Position numbers and translations under genes: made by a program. A stretch of DNA of 9,916 bases from PVC group bacterium (GTDB lineage Bacteria > Verrucomicrobiota > Kiritimatiellia > SS1-B-03-39 > PXDE01). This document shows positions 1 through 7,133 of this stretch, piece by piece. The notes under the pieces were generated by a model. The model saw only the letters and a list, made by a program, of their open reading frames with translations. It was not told the DNA's origin and searched no databases. Every line of letters begins with the position of its first letter. Positions within the stretch are counted from its first letter, which is position 1. Where the stretch lies: positions 1 through 9,916 of the forward strand of contig PXDE01000382.1 in NCBI GenBank assembly GCA_003566475.1, given 5' to 3'.

Positions 1-861
1 GGCCGCCTCGTCGTCAGGCGCGGGCACGCTGTCCGGCCGGATGTCGGTGACCGGACTGCCCACCCAGATCCGGGTTCCCTCCGGATGCGCGGACGAGGGG
101 CCGGAAACGCCGGTTCCGGTGGCCCGGAGCGTGGCTTCGACCAGGCCCATGGCCAGAAACTGGCCGCCCCGGTCCATCCGGGGCCAGTCCAGGCCGCGGA
201 ACCGCCGGGTATGGTCCATGGGGTCGGGCGCTCCCAGGGCCAGGACGGCCAGCACGTTCGGGCCGGGGCGGAGAAGCCGGGCGGGCAGGTCGAGGCCGCG
301 GACATGGCGGAGCCGGTGCGCCCTGAGCCAGGCCTCGTGGTCATCGGCATGGCCGCTGGTGATGGGCCGATCATCGTCCTCCTCCACAAACCACGCGCCC
401 TTGCCATAGGGCTCGGCCTGCAGCTCCGTCGCGTCGCCGCCCTCGGGCAGATGGAACCGGCCGATCTCCTCGCCATTGAGGTAGATGACCACGCCCCCCC
501 GATAGCTGAGATCCAGCCGCAGCCGGCCGGCGGTTCCGGCGTCGTCCACCCGGAAGGTCGCGCGGGCGGCGAGATGGTGGATCCCCGTCCGCCTTCCGTA
601 GCCCCAGGCGTTCACCCCGATCGGAAGCGGCAGCGGGAAGCGCCCCCATTCGCGGTCGTCAAAGCCGGGCTGCTCCCATCCCTCGGGCAGGGGGATCGTG
701 TCGCCCGCCACCATCCGGGTCCGCCAGACGGTCTCCGGCGTGCTGAGCACCGCGCCCGCCGCCACGTGGGCCCCCTCATCACCCGCGAACGCGGTCACGC
801 CGGCCAACGCTACGGCACCGGCCAGCAACCCTGTCATCCAAACGGTCGTTCTCATTCTCAT
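1..861 (-). CDS. Secreted protein with galactose-binding-like domain (C-terminus beyond window)
   Basis: This frame is open from ATG at 861 to the window edge with no stop, giving 287 visible residues. Residues 1-26 form a signal peptide: basic start (MRMRTT), hydrophobic core, and an AFA site before GDEG. Residues about 45-210 resemble the beta-sandwich (galactose-binding-like) domains common in planctomycete exported proteins. W62 followed by FDDREW (67-72) resembles the usual 'W..pgFDDs.W' opening, and RGGVVIYLNGEEIGR (121-135) is the typical 'YLNG' strand. The region 263-270 (TRIWVGSP) probably starts another strand or linker. Such domains bind sugars or act as non-catalytic modules; the ligand here is unknown. 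The start is supported by a Shine-Dalgarno sequence at 868-872. It follows the propeller-HEAT gene by 133 bp, so it could be co-transcribed or separately expressed. The missing C-terminus may hold the functional domain. The gene is certain; the domain call is by motif only. Confidence 0.85.
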   Translation of the reverse strand, partial: MRMRTTVWMTGLLAGAVALAGVTAFAGDEGAHVAAGAVLSTPETVWRTRMVAGDTIPLPEGWEQPGFDDREWGRFPLPLPIGVNAWGYGRRTGIHHLAARATFRVDDAGTAGRLRLDLSYRGGVVIYLNGEEIGRFHLPEGGDATELQAEPYGKGAWFVEEDDDRPITSGHADDHEAWLRAHRLRHVRGLDLPARLLRPGPNVLAVLALGAPDPMDHTRRFRGLDWPRMDRGGQFLAMGLVEATLRATGTGVSGPSSAHPEGTRIWVGSPVTDIRPDSVPAPDDEAA

Positions 862-994
862 GTCGGATCCTTGCTTCTAGGGTAGAGTTTCGGCCTTCGA
901 CCGGGTCTTCCGTCGTTTCCTGCGGCTGGCCACATCGCGCTCCGGATAGCCAGCGCCCGGCCATCGGTGGTGATGACGATCGATGGTCGTGGGC
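862..994 (-). other. 133-bp intergenic gap, the only true gap in the window
   Basis: This is the only non-overlapping gene junction seen. It lies between the stop of the propeller-HEAT gene (TGA at 997-995) and the ATG at 861. I find no GC-rich hairpin followed by a T tract that would be a convincing intrinsic terminator, and no clear -35/-10 pair. A weak 6-bp inverted repeat (961-966 with 981-986, 14-nt loop) is present but lacks a T tract. The gap could hold a weak promoter, an mRNA processing site, or simply a spacer inside a longer operon. No small ORF with a plausible ribosome-binding site was recognised in it. Confidence 0.5.
868..872 (-). promoter_or_regulatory. Shine-Dalgarno sequence of the secreted gene starting at 861
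   Basis: The minus strand reads AAGGA, separated by 6 nt from the ATG at 861-859. Spacing and sequence fit a functional ribosome-binding site and select this start over the in-frame ATG two codons later (855-853). Confidence 0.6.
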
Positions 995-3862
995 TCATTC
1001 CATCGCCTCCTGGATCCGCTGCAGTGCGTTTTCGGAGGCGTCCCGGAACACGCGGGCCCCCCATTTCTCCCGCGCGGCCTCGATGGCGCCGAGGGCCGGC
1101 CGGGCGGCGGCGCCGAGTTCGGCCAGGCCATGGCAGGCGCGTGCGCCCTGAAGGGCGTTGTCGCCTTCCAGAATCCGGGTGAAGAGACTGAGGGCCTCCT
1201 CCTCGCCCTGGTGCAGGATCACCCCGACCGCGCGGCCGACGGCGGCATGGTACGGGTGGTCGCCCAGCACGGCGACCACCCGTTCCTTGCCGTCGTCAAC
1301 GTCCTCGAGGGGAAACTCGGCGGCGGGCAGGACCACCAGCAGGGCCCGCAGGGCGTGGCGACGGACGATGCTCTCGTCGCTGTGGGCCAGCGCCAGCAGC
1401 GTGGGCGCCAGCCCGTCGGCCCGCTCGCCCCGTGATATCGCCGCCTCGAGCGCCGCCAGCACGATGGGACGCCGTTCGTCGCGCAGGCCGGTGTGGATCA
1501 CCGCTTCGAGGCCCTGGCCGCCGGGCAGGCCGTCCAGCTTCGCCGCCGCGCGCATGGCCGCGTCGGCCTCGAGGGGGTCGGGGCTGCGGGCGGCGTCGGC
1601 CAGGGGCGGAACCGCGTCGGGGCCAAACCGGGGCATGGCGGCGATCACCTGCCCGCGGACGGCCGGATCGGCGTGGCCGAGCAGCGCCCCGAGACGCTTG
1701 AGCAGCGTGGCCTGGCGACCATCCCACTGGCCGCGCGCGGCGTAGCCGGCCAGCTCGCGGCCGGCCATGGCGCGGACGTCCTCGTCGGCGTCGTCCATCA
1801 GTGCATCGAGCGCATCGATGGCCGCCGCCACGTCGTCCCCGGCCGCCTCCAGCGCCGCCTCGACCTTCGACATGGCCGGGGTCTTGCGCAGGTCGTAGCA
1901 GAAGACGCCGCGGGTGCCTCGGATGATGATGCGGCCGTCGGCCACGGCGTGGCACATGGGCACCGGCCAGTAGCCGCTGGTGGTGCTGTGGTCGGTCGGC
2001 CAGACCTCGCCCAGCGCCTGCGGATCCCGGGGGTCGAGGCGGGTCATGAAGAGCTCCGTGCGCTCATGGGTGGCGTCCACCTGGGTGATCAGGATGTCCT
2101 GGACGCGATGGATGGCCCAGCGGGCCCACCGATACCCGCTCCGGTTCACGATCCGGCCGGTGTCCGCGTGGATCACGATCAGGGGCAGAGCGCCATCGGT
2201 TCGCACCCCGCGAAAATAGACATGCCCGTCGTGGACGACGATCGGCTGATTGTTCATGGAGTAGGTGGGCTCCTCGGGGCCCAGCTCCCAGATCCGCTCG
2301 GCGCCCTCGGGGCCGATGCGGTACGCCCCCAGTCGGGGGGGGGCGCGGTGCAGCTCGTGGCCTCGCGGATAGATGGGCGTGATGTTGGCCAGCAGGACGT
2401 CGCCCGCGAGGCTGACGCCCTCGCCGTTGGCGCCGCTGTCCTCGATCCGCCATAGCTCCTTGCCATCGCGCGCCCGCACACAGGAGATTCTCCCGCGACC
2501 ATCGGCGAAGATGGCGTGGGCCACCCCATCGTGATCCCAGCGCAGGGCGGCGCGGTTGTTGTTGGCGACGGCCGGGGCCACCTCCCACCGGGTTTCGCCG
2601 GTGGCCGCGTCGTAGCCGGCCTGGCCATTGCTGGGGATGAGCACCCCGTCAATGACCGTGCGCAGCGTGCTCGATCCGATCCGGCGCGCCCATTGCGTCT
2701 CGCCGGTGGCGGCGTCGAGAGCCCAGGTGACGCCATGGGAGGTCTCCCAGAACACCTGGCCGTCGGCGACGGCCACCTGCGGCCCCCACCAGCCCTTGTG
2801 ATGGCCCCGGTCCGCCCAATAGGGGTAGTAGCGGCCGCCAGGCACTTCGGCCCGCCACAGGGTGCGCCCGGTGGCCGCGTCCAGGCAGAGCAGCACGTCG
2901 GTGCCCTGGGCCGTCCACATCGCGGCGACGGTGGGGACGCCGCGCGCCTTGTAGGAGGCCGCCTGATCCCCGAGCGTCTCTTCCGCGGTCGAATCGGTGG
3001 CCGGGATCACGAAGTTCAGGAACACCCTCCCGTCGGCGATCATCGGGCTGGCGGTGCCCCCGGCCATGCCATAGTTCAGGAAGTGCCTGAGATTGCCCTG
3101 GCCATAGCGGTTCACCTGGGACCGTCCGGCCGGGGTCTCCTCGCTCATCCAGACCAGGCGGGCGTCCCGCATGTCCTCGATCAGTTGGCCGTCGAAGGGC
3201 GCGGCGCCGAAATCGCCGTTCGGACCGCCGAACTGCGGCCAGTCCTGCCCGGAGGCGAAGCTCTGGCCCGCCGCGGCCGCCTCGGCGTCGCGGGCCTCGC
3301 CGGCCACCTCGCCCCGCACGGCTGTCCTCTCGCCGTGACGCCAGCGGACCTCGTCGGGCCTGGCCACCAGCGGATCGCCGGCGAAGACGATGTCGTGGGC
3401 GGGATGGCCACCGGTGCGCGGCGCGATCCAGCCTTCGTAGGTTCCGGCGATCTCCGTCCCAGCGATGCGGACATCCATGCGCAGGTCGCCCACATAGCCG
3501 TGATCGCCCACGCCCATCAGGTGGCGGAGGGTCAGCACCCCTTGCAGCCGGCCATCGGCGACGCTCAGCCCGCGCGGGTCGAGCTGGTCCTGGGCCCGCG
3601 CCTGTCCGGGCAGGTGCCCCCAGGCCTGGCGCACGCGGCCGTCGCTATGAACGCCCAGGCGCAGGATCAGGTCGCGCTCGCCCGGCAGCGCCCCGACCAG
3701 GCGCAGTTCCAGGCGGGTGTAGGCGTCGGTGAACCGGGTGAGGTGCAGCTCGGGCGTGGCCTCGTCCTCGGCGCGGAGGGCGGCGGGAACCAGAGCGAGG
3801 GCGAGCAGACCGGCGGCGAGGCGCGGGCCGACGGGGCGGCGGAGACGTGCGGATGGGGTCAT
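995..3862 (-). CDS. Secreted PQQ-like beta-propeller protein with C-terminal HEAT-type repeats
   Basis: The product has 955 residues. Residues 1-31 are a signal peptide (arginine-rich start, AAGLLALALVPAAL core, cleavage near A31), so it is exported. Residues about 32-200 are a beta-rich region of no family I recognise. The propeller starts at DWPQFGGPNGDF (207-218), a version of the 'WPQWRGPNRDG' opening of planctomycete PQQ-like propellers. Blade motifs follow: LDAATGRTLW (327-336), LDAATGETQW (382-391), YDAATGETRW (417-426) and VRARDGKELW (462-471). The propeller ends near YDLRK (656-660). Residues about 664-955 are alanine/leucine-rich paired helices of HEAT type (for example DADPAVRGQVIAAM-like segments). 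Propellers of this kind usually mediate protein contacts and need not bind PQQ; no dehydrogenase catalytic set is evident. The ATG overlaps the upstream lipoprotein stop by 4 nt (ATGA), which fixes the start although no Shine-Dalgarno precedes it. A likely envelope scaffold or binding protein; its partner is unknown. Confidence 0.9.
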   Translation of the reverse strand: MTPSARLRRPVGPRLAAGLLALALVPAALRAEDEATPELHLTRFTDAYTRLELRLVGALPGERDLILRLGVHSDGRVRQAWGHLPGQARAQDQLDPRGLSVADGRLQGVLTLRHLMGVGDHGYVGDLRMDVRIAGTEIAGTYEGWIAPRTGGHPAHDIVFAGDPLVARPDEVRWRHGERTAVRGEVAGEARDAEAAAAGQSFASGQDWPQFGGPNGDFGAAPFDGQLIEDMRDARLVWMSEETPAGRSQVNRYGQGNLRHFLNYGMAGGTASPMIADGRVFLNFVIPATDSTAEETLGDQAASYKARGVPTVAAMWTAQGTDVLLCLDAATGRTLWRAEVPGGRYYPYWADRGHHKGWWGPQVAVADGQVFWETSHGVTWALDAATGETQWARRIGSSTLRTVIDGVLIPSNGQAGYDAATGETRWEVAPAVANNNRAALRWDHDGVAHAIFADGRGRISCVRARDGKELWRIEDSGANGEGVSLAGDVLLANITPIYPRGHELHRAPPRLGAYRIGPEGAERIWELGPEEPTYSMNNQPIVVHDGHVYFRGVRTDGALPLIVIHADTGRIVNRSGYRWARWAIHRVQDILITQVDATHERTELFMTRLDPRDPQALGEVWPTDHSTTSGYWPVPMCHAVADGRIIIRGTRGVFCYDLRKTPAMSKVEAALEAAGDDVAAAIDALDALMDDADEDVRAMAGRELAGYAARGQWDGRQATLLKRLGALLGHADPAVRGQVIAAMPRFGPDAVPPLADAARSPDPLEADAAMRAAAKLDGLPGGQGLEAVIHTGLRDERRPIVLAALEAAISRGERADGLAPTLLALAHSDESIVRRHALRALLVVLPAAEFPLEDVDDGKERVVAVLGDHPYHAAVGRAVGVILHQGEEEALSLFTRILEGDNALQGARACHGLAELGAAARPALGAIEAAREKWGARVFRDASENALQRIQEAME

Positions 3863-4500
3863 GGGCGGTAGGGGGTGAGCGCGCCGGTGACGGCGGCGTA
3901 GGCGAGGTTGAACTCAGTCTGGCGGGCCCGCTCCTCGGGGACAAGGACGGATCGCGTGTCGTGGATGCGGATGCCGAGGTTCCGGTAGTGGAAGGGGGGC
4001 GGTTCCGGGGGAAGCTCGGGAAGCCTGGCCAGCTCCCGATGGTACATGCGCACATATCCCTCGTCCCGCACCCCGCGGACCTGGAGCTCGCCGTCGGGGC
4101 CGCGCGGGATGTTGGCGAGATGGGTTTCGACATCCTCGTACTGACGCTGGATCTCCCGGTATTCGCGCCGGAGGGCGCGATGGTCCTCGGGGGCGACATA
4201 GGGCACGATCTCGACGACGAGGTGGAGCACGGCGCCTTCCGGAGGGGGGGCGGGACGTCCCGGCTCGGACTGCACGGCCACCGGCTCGGGCCTCCAGGCC
4301 ACCAGGGCTTCGGCGGGGGCCTCCGGAACCAGTCCGGCCGGGGCCTCCGAGACCGGAGCGACCCTCCACCCCGATGGCAGCCGCCGGGCGATGTCCAGAA
4401 CCAGCGCCTCGGCGGGCGGGCGATCCGGACCTCCGCACCCCGGGCTCAGGATCAGACCGACCAGCATGCCCGCCATCCCCACCATCCGTACTCTTCTCAT
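3859..4500 (-). CDS. Probable small lipoprotein of unknown family
   Basis: The product has 213 residues and belongs to no family I recognise. Residues 1-22 look like a type II signal peptide: MRRVR, a hydrophobic stretch, then LSPGC with C22 as the lipidation site. The lipobox is imperfect: Ser is at -3, where Leu is usual, and Pro at -2. Residues 23-90 are proline-rich and probably a flexible linker, though 33-50 (LVLDIARRLPSGWRVAPV) could be a short folded element. Residues 90-102 form a hydrophobic strand (AVLHLVVEIVPYV). Residues 104-130 and 147-160 are charged helices rich in Arg, Glu and Tyr. The tail 170-205 contains a YRNLGIRIHD segment. The start is supported by a strong ribosome-binding site (4506-4515) and by the ATGA overlap with the HEAT gene. 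The stop in turn overlaps the propeller gene by 4 nt. Being locked between two large exported proteins suggests a role as a small accessory subunit. Confidence 0.85.
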   Translation of the reverse strand: MRRVRMVGMAGMLVGLILSPGCGGPDRPPAEALVLDIARRLPSGWRVAPVSEAPAGLVPEAPAEALVAWRPEPVAVQSEPGRPAPPPEGAVLHLVVEIVPYVAPEDHRALRREYREIQRQYEDVETHLANIPRGPDGELQVRGVRDEGYVRMYHRELARLPELPPEPPPFHYRNLGIRIHDTRSVLVPEERARQTEFNLAYAAVTGALTPYRP

Positions 4501-7133
4501 GGCATCCTCTCCTCCGTTTCCTGGGGCGGCCGTCCCCCGGCCATCTCGCGTCGGCGCTCCAGGGACCAGGCGGCCCAGCGCCGCACCTCGGGATCGTCAT
4601 GGGTTGCGGCCGTCCCGAGCACGTCGTCGGCGCCGGGATGGCGGACGCGGGCCAGGGCCCGCACCGCGCTCAGGCGGGTCTCGGAGTCGGCATGGCCGAT
4701 CAGCCCGGTCAGGACGGACAGGGCCCGGTCGTCGTCGAGGCGTCGCAGCCCATCGACCACCCGGCGCATCCCGGTCGGGGACAGGTCCGACCCGGCGAGA
4801 TCCAGCAGGGCCCGATGCCCCTCCTCCCCCAGGAAGGCCAGCAGCTCGGCGGCATAGACCCCGGGATCGAACTCGGCCGAGGTTTCGGCGGGCGGGGCTT
4901 CACGGACCAGGCGGACCAGGGGGGCGACCGCCCGGGGACCGGCCTCGAGCAGGGCCGGGGCCACGGCGGCATGCTTGCGGGTCAGGTCCAGCTCCCCGTC
5001 GGCGAGCAGGTCGGCCAGCAGCTCCGCGGCCCGGGGATGGTCGAAGCGGCCCATGGCCCGGATGGCGGCGGCGGCGGTGCGGACGGTATGCTCGGGCCCT
5101 TCGCGACGGCCCAGCCGGGCCAGGGTGTCGAGGGCCTGCGGATCCTGGATCCGGACGAGGGCGGGTATCCCGTGGGCGTCGGCCACCTGGTCGGTCCAGT
5201 GCCGGACAAGCAGGGGCGGACGGAGCAGGGCCTCGGAAATGGGCCCGACGGCGGCGGGATCGCCGATGTGCCCCAGCGCGGCCATGGCCGCCCGCACCTC
5301 GATCGGATCCTCCGATCTCTCGACCGTCTCGATGAGGACCGGAACCGCCTCCCGATGCCGGATTCGCCCCAGGGCGCCCATCAGGCGTTCCCGTCCGGCC
5401 CGGTCCGTCCGGGACTTGAGCAGGCCGGTGAGCACGGGGCCGACGCGGGGATCCCCGATCTCGGTCAGGGCGTGGAGGATCTCGGGTTCGAGCCGGTCTC
5501 CGGCGCGGACCCGGTCCAGCAGCGGCGTCACCGCCTCGGGATCGCCGATTCGCCCCAGGGCCCGGATGGCCTGGCGGCGCGGTTCCTCCGGGCCGGACGC
5601 CCCGGCCCGCCGGAGCAGCGCGGGCACGGCGGGGCGGTGGCCGAGACGCCCCAGCGCCTCGGCCGCCCGGGCCTGCCGGGTCCGGTCGTCCCCATCGACG
5701 AAGGCGGTCAGCACGTCCCCCGCCGCGCCCTCCCCCGCCCCGGCCAGCGCCTCGGCCGCCCGGAACCGGAGATCGGGGGCCGGGTCGTCGAGCAGGGCGA
5801 GCAGATCCTCCCGGAGCCGGGCGGGGATGTCCTCCGACGAGGCCGGGCCGTCGGCCGGGCCGGAGGGGGCCTCCTCGCCGAGCAGGGAGGCCTCGAGCAC
5901 GCGTTCCCAGTCGCGGTCGGCGGCGGCGGCCGCCCCGCGGGCCCGGGCCAGCAGCAGATCGAGGGTCCGGACCCGGGAGGCGGACGGGCGGGCGGGATCG
6001 CGGAGCCAGGCGTGCAGCCGGTCCGCCCGGCCCTCGTCCATGTCGGCGAGGGCGGCCTCGGCGGCGGCCGCCACCCCCGGTTCCTCGTCGCCCAGGAACC
6101 CGGCCAGGGCCTCCAGGGCCTCGTCCGCCCCGGTGCGGAGCAGGGCCTGGGCGGCGGAGGTGCGGAGGGTCTGACGTTCCCCCTCCATCTCCCGGTCCAG
6201 AAACCGCCCGAAGTGCTCGGCGGGCGGGCGGGGGCTGAAGTAGTGGTTGCCGTGCAGGCCCGGAGGCACGCTGCGGCCCTGACGCCGCAGCTCCTCGTCG
6301 AGCATGGCCACAATGGCCTGAAGATCCAGCGAGGTCGGCCCGTGTTCCCGCCGGCTCTGGAACCGGGCCTTGTCCGCCGGTCCCAGGGGTTCGCGGATGA
6401 GGCCGGTCAGGGCGGGGATGGCGCGGGGATCCCCGGTCCGGGCCAGGGCTTCGGCGGCGGTCAGCCGGAGAGCGCCGGCGTCGGCCTCGGCGGCGGACGC
6501 GAGCAGATCCGCGTCCTGGGCGCGGGCGCTCCGGGCGAGAATGCCCACGATGAGCCGCCGCTCGTCGGGCCCGGCCTCGGGCAGGCGTCGGGCCAGGCCT
6601 TCGGCCGCGTCCTCGCCCATCCGTCCCAGCGCCGAGACCGCGGCCAGACGCACCGGGAGGGCGGGCTCTCCGTCCAGAAGGTCGAACAGGGTGGCCGCCG
6701 CCTCGGGGCCGGGCCGTCGGGCCAGCGCCTGGCAGACCGCCACCCGGACCTGGGCGCTGGGGTCGGCCAGCAGGCGGAACAGGGCCTCCCCGGCGACCGG
6801 GCCGGGCTGGACGGCGAGGGCCCGGACGGCGGCGATGCGCACGCGGGGCTGATGGTCGTGCTCGGCGGCGCGGACGAGCGGGCCGACCGCGGCGGGATCG
6901 GGCGTTTCGGCCAGGGCCAGGGCCGCCGCCTCGCGCTGGGCGGGATCGCCCTCGGCCAGCGGCTCGCGCCATCCGGCCGCCTCCGTCCGGGGGCCAGGGG
7001 GTGGCTGCGCCTCCGGAGAGGACAACGGGCCGCAGCCCGCCACCCCCGTCACCCCGAGGCCCGCCAGGCCGCGGAGGAGCGCGGACCACGGACCGGACCG
7101 TCGGCCGCTCATGCGGCGCCCCCGGGCGGTCAT
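4497..7133 (-). CDS. HEAT-repeat lipoprotein (PBS-lyase-type HEAT solenoid)
   Basis: The product has 878 residues. It starts with a type II signal peptide whose lipobox is GVAGC, with lipidated cysteine C34, or C27 if translation starts at the in-frame ATG at 7112. I prefer 7133 because its ATG overlaps the preceding stop by 4 nt, as at the other operon junctions. A short linker rich in Pro and Glu follows (38-55). Residues about 60-245 and 320-860 are HEAT-type alpha-helical repeats of roughly 30-32 residues. The clearest cores are LGRLGHR (494-500), LGRIGDP (526-532), LTEIGDP (556-562), LGRIRHR (588-594) and LGHIGDP (620-626). Residues about 250-320 break the pattern, with an aromatic segment HGNHYFSPRPPAEHFGRFLD (294-313), and may be a partner-binding insertion. 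The related name 'PBS lyase HEAT' does not imply phycobilin chemistry here. Solenoids like this are protein-binding scaffolds. It is expected on the periplasmic side of a membrane, and its partners are probably the neighbouring products. Confidence 0.9.
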   Translation of the reverse strand: MTARGRRMSGRRSGPWSALLRGLAGLGVTGVAGCGPLSSPEAQPPPGPRTEAAGWREPLAEGDPAQREAAALALAETPDPAAVGPLVRAAEHDHQPRVRIAAVRALAVQPGPVAGEALFRLLADPSAQVRVAVCQALARRPGPEAAATLFDLLDGEPALPVRLAAVSALGRMGEDAAEGLARRLPEAGPDERRLIVGILARSARAQDADLLASAAEADAGALRLTAAEALARTGDPRAIPALTGLIREPLGPADKARFQSRREHGPTSLDLQAIVAMLDEELRRQGRSVPPGLHGNHYFSPRPPAEHFGRFLDREMEGERQTLRTSAAQALLRTGADEALEALAGFLGDEEPGVAAAAEAALADMDEGRADRLHAWLRDPARPSASRVRTLDLLLARARGAAAAADRDWERVLEASLLGEEAPSGPADGPASSEDIPARLREDLLALLDDPAPDLRFRAAEALAGAGEGAAGDVLTAFVDGDDRTRQARAAEALGRLGHRPAVPALLRRAGASGPEEPRRQAIRALGRIGDPEAVTPLLDRVRAGDRLEPEILHALTEIGDPRVGPVLTGLLKSRTDRAGRERLMGALGRIRHREAVPVLIETVERSEDPIEVRAAMAALGHIGDPAAVGPISEALLRPPLLVRHWTDQVADAHGIPALVRIQDPQALDTLARLGRREGPEHTVRTAAAAIRAMGRFDHPRAAELLADLLADGELDLTRKHAAVAPALLEAGPRAVAPLVRLVREAPPAETSAEFDPGVYAAELLAFLGEEGHRALLDLAGSDLSPTGMRRVVDGLRRLDDDRALSVLTGLIGHADSETRLSAVRALARVRHPGADDVLGTAATHDDPEVRRWAAWSLERRREMAGGRPPQETEERMP
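4506..4515 (-). promoter_or_regulatory. Shine-Dalgarno sequence of the small lipoprotein gene
   Basis: The minus strand reads GGAGGAGAGG, ending 5 nt before the ATG at 4500-4498. It lies inside the last codons of the HEAT gene. This is the strongest ribosome-binding site in the window, so the small lipoprotein is probably translated independently as well as by coupling. Confidence 0.65.
5256..5654 (-). repeat. Near-regular HEAT repeat block visible at DNA level
   Basis: Inside the HEAT lipoprotein gene, five units recur with spacings of 32, 30, 32 and 32 codons (about 90-96 bp). Each carries a version of the L-G-R-I-G-D-P turn, at residues 494, 526, 556, 588 and 620. The DNA around the turns is also similar (for example near 5255, 5353, 5447 and 5537, sharing the pattern GGG-CGAATC/CATC-GGC on the coding strand). 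This suggests growth by internal duplication. Confidence 0.6.

Noticed and set aside
371..649. Minus-strand 92-codon frame inside the left-edge gene
   Set aside because: It is out of frame with the signal-peptide-bearing gene that spans it and has a low-complexity Arg/Gly product.
961..986. Inverted repeat in the 133-bp gap as a possible terminator
   Set aside because: The stem is only 6 bp with a 14-nt loop and is not followed by a T tract on the minus strand; chance occurrence is likely.
995..3862. PQQ-dependent dehydrogenase function for the propeller protein
   Set aside because: Only generic blade motifs (D-A-A-T-G-x-x-x-W) are visible. The protein opens with the structural 'WPQ..GPN' motif, and I see no catalytic or haem-binding set such as CxxCH.
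4497..7133. Phycobilisome lyase function for the HEAT protein
   Set aside because: PBS-lyase-type HEAT repeats are widespread scaffolds. A lipoprotein signal and an envelope operon context argue against a pigment-related role.
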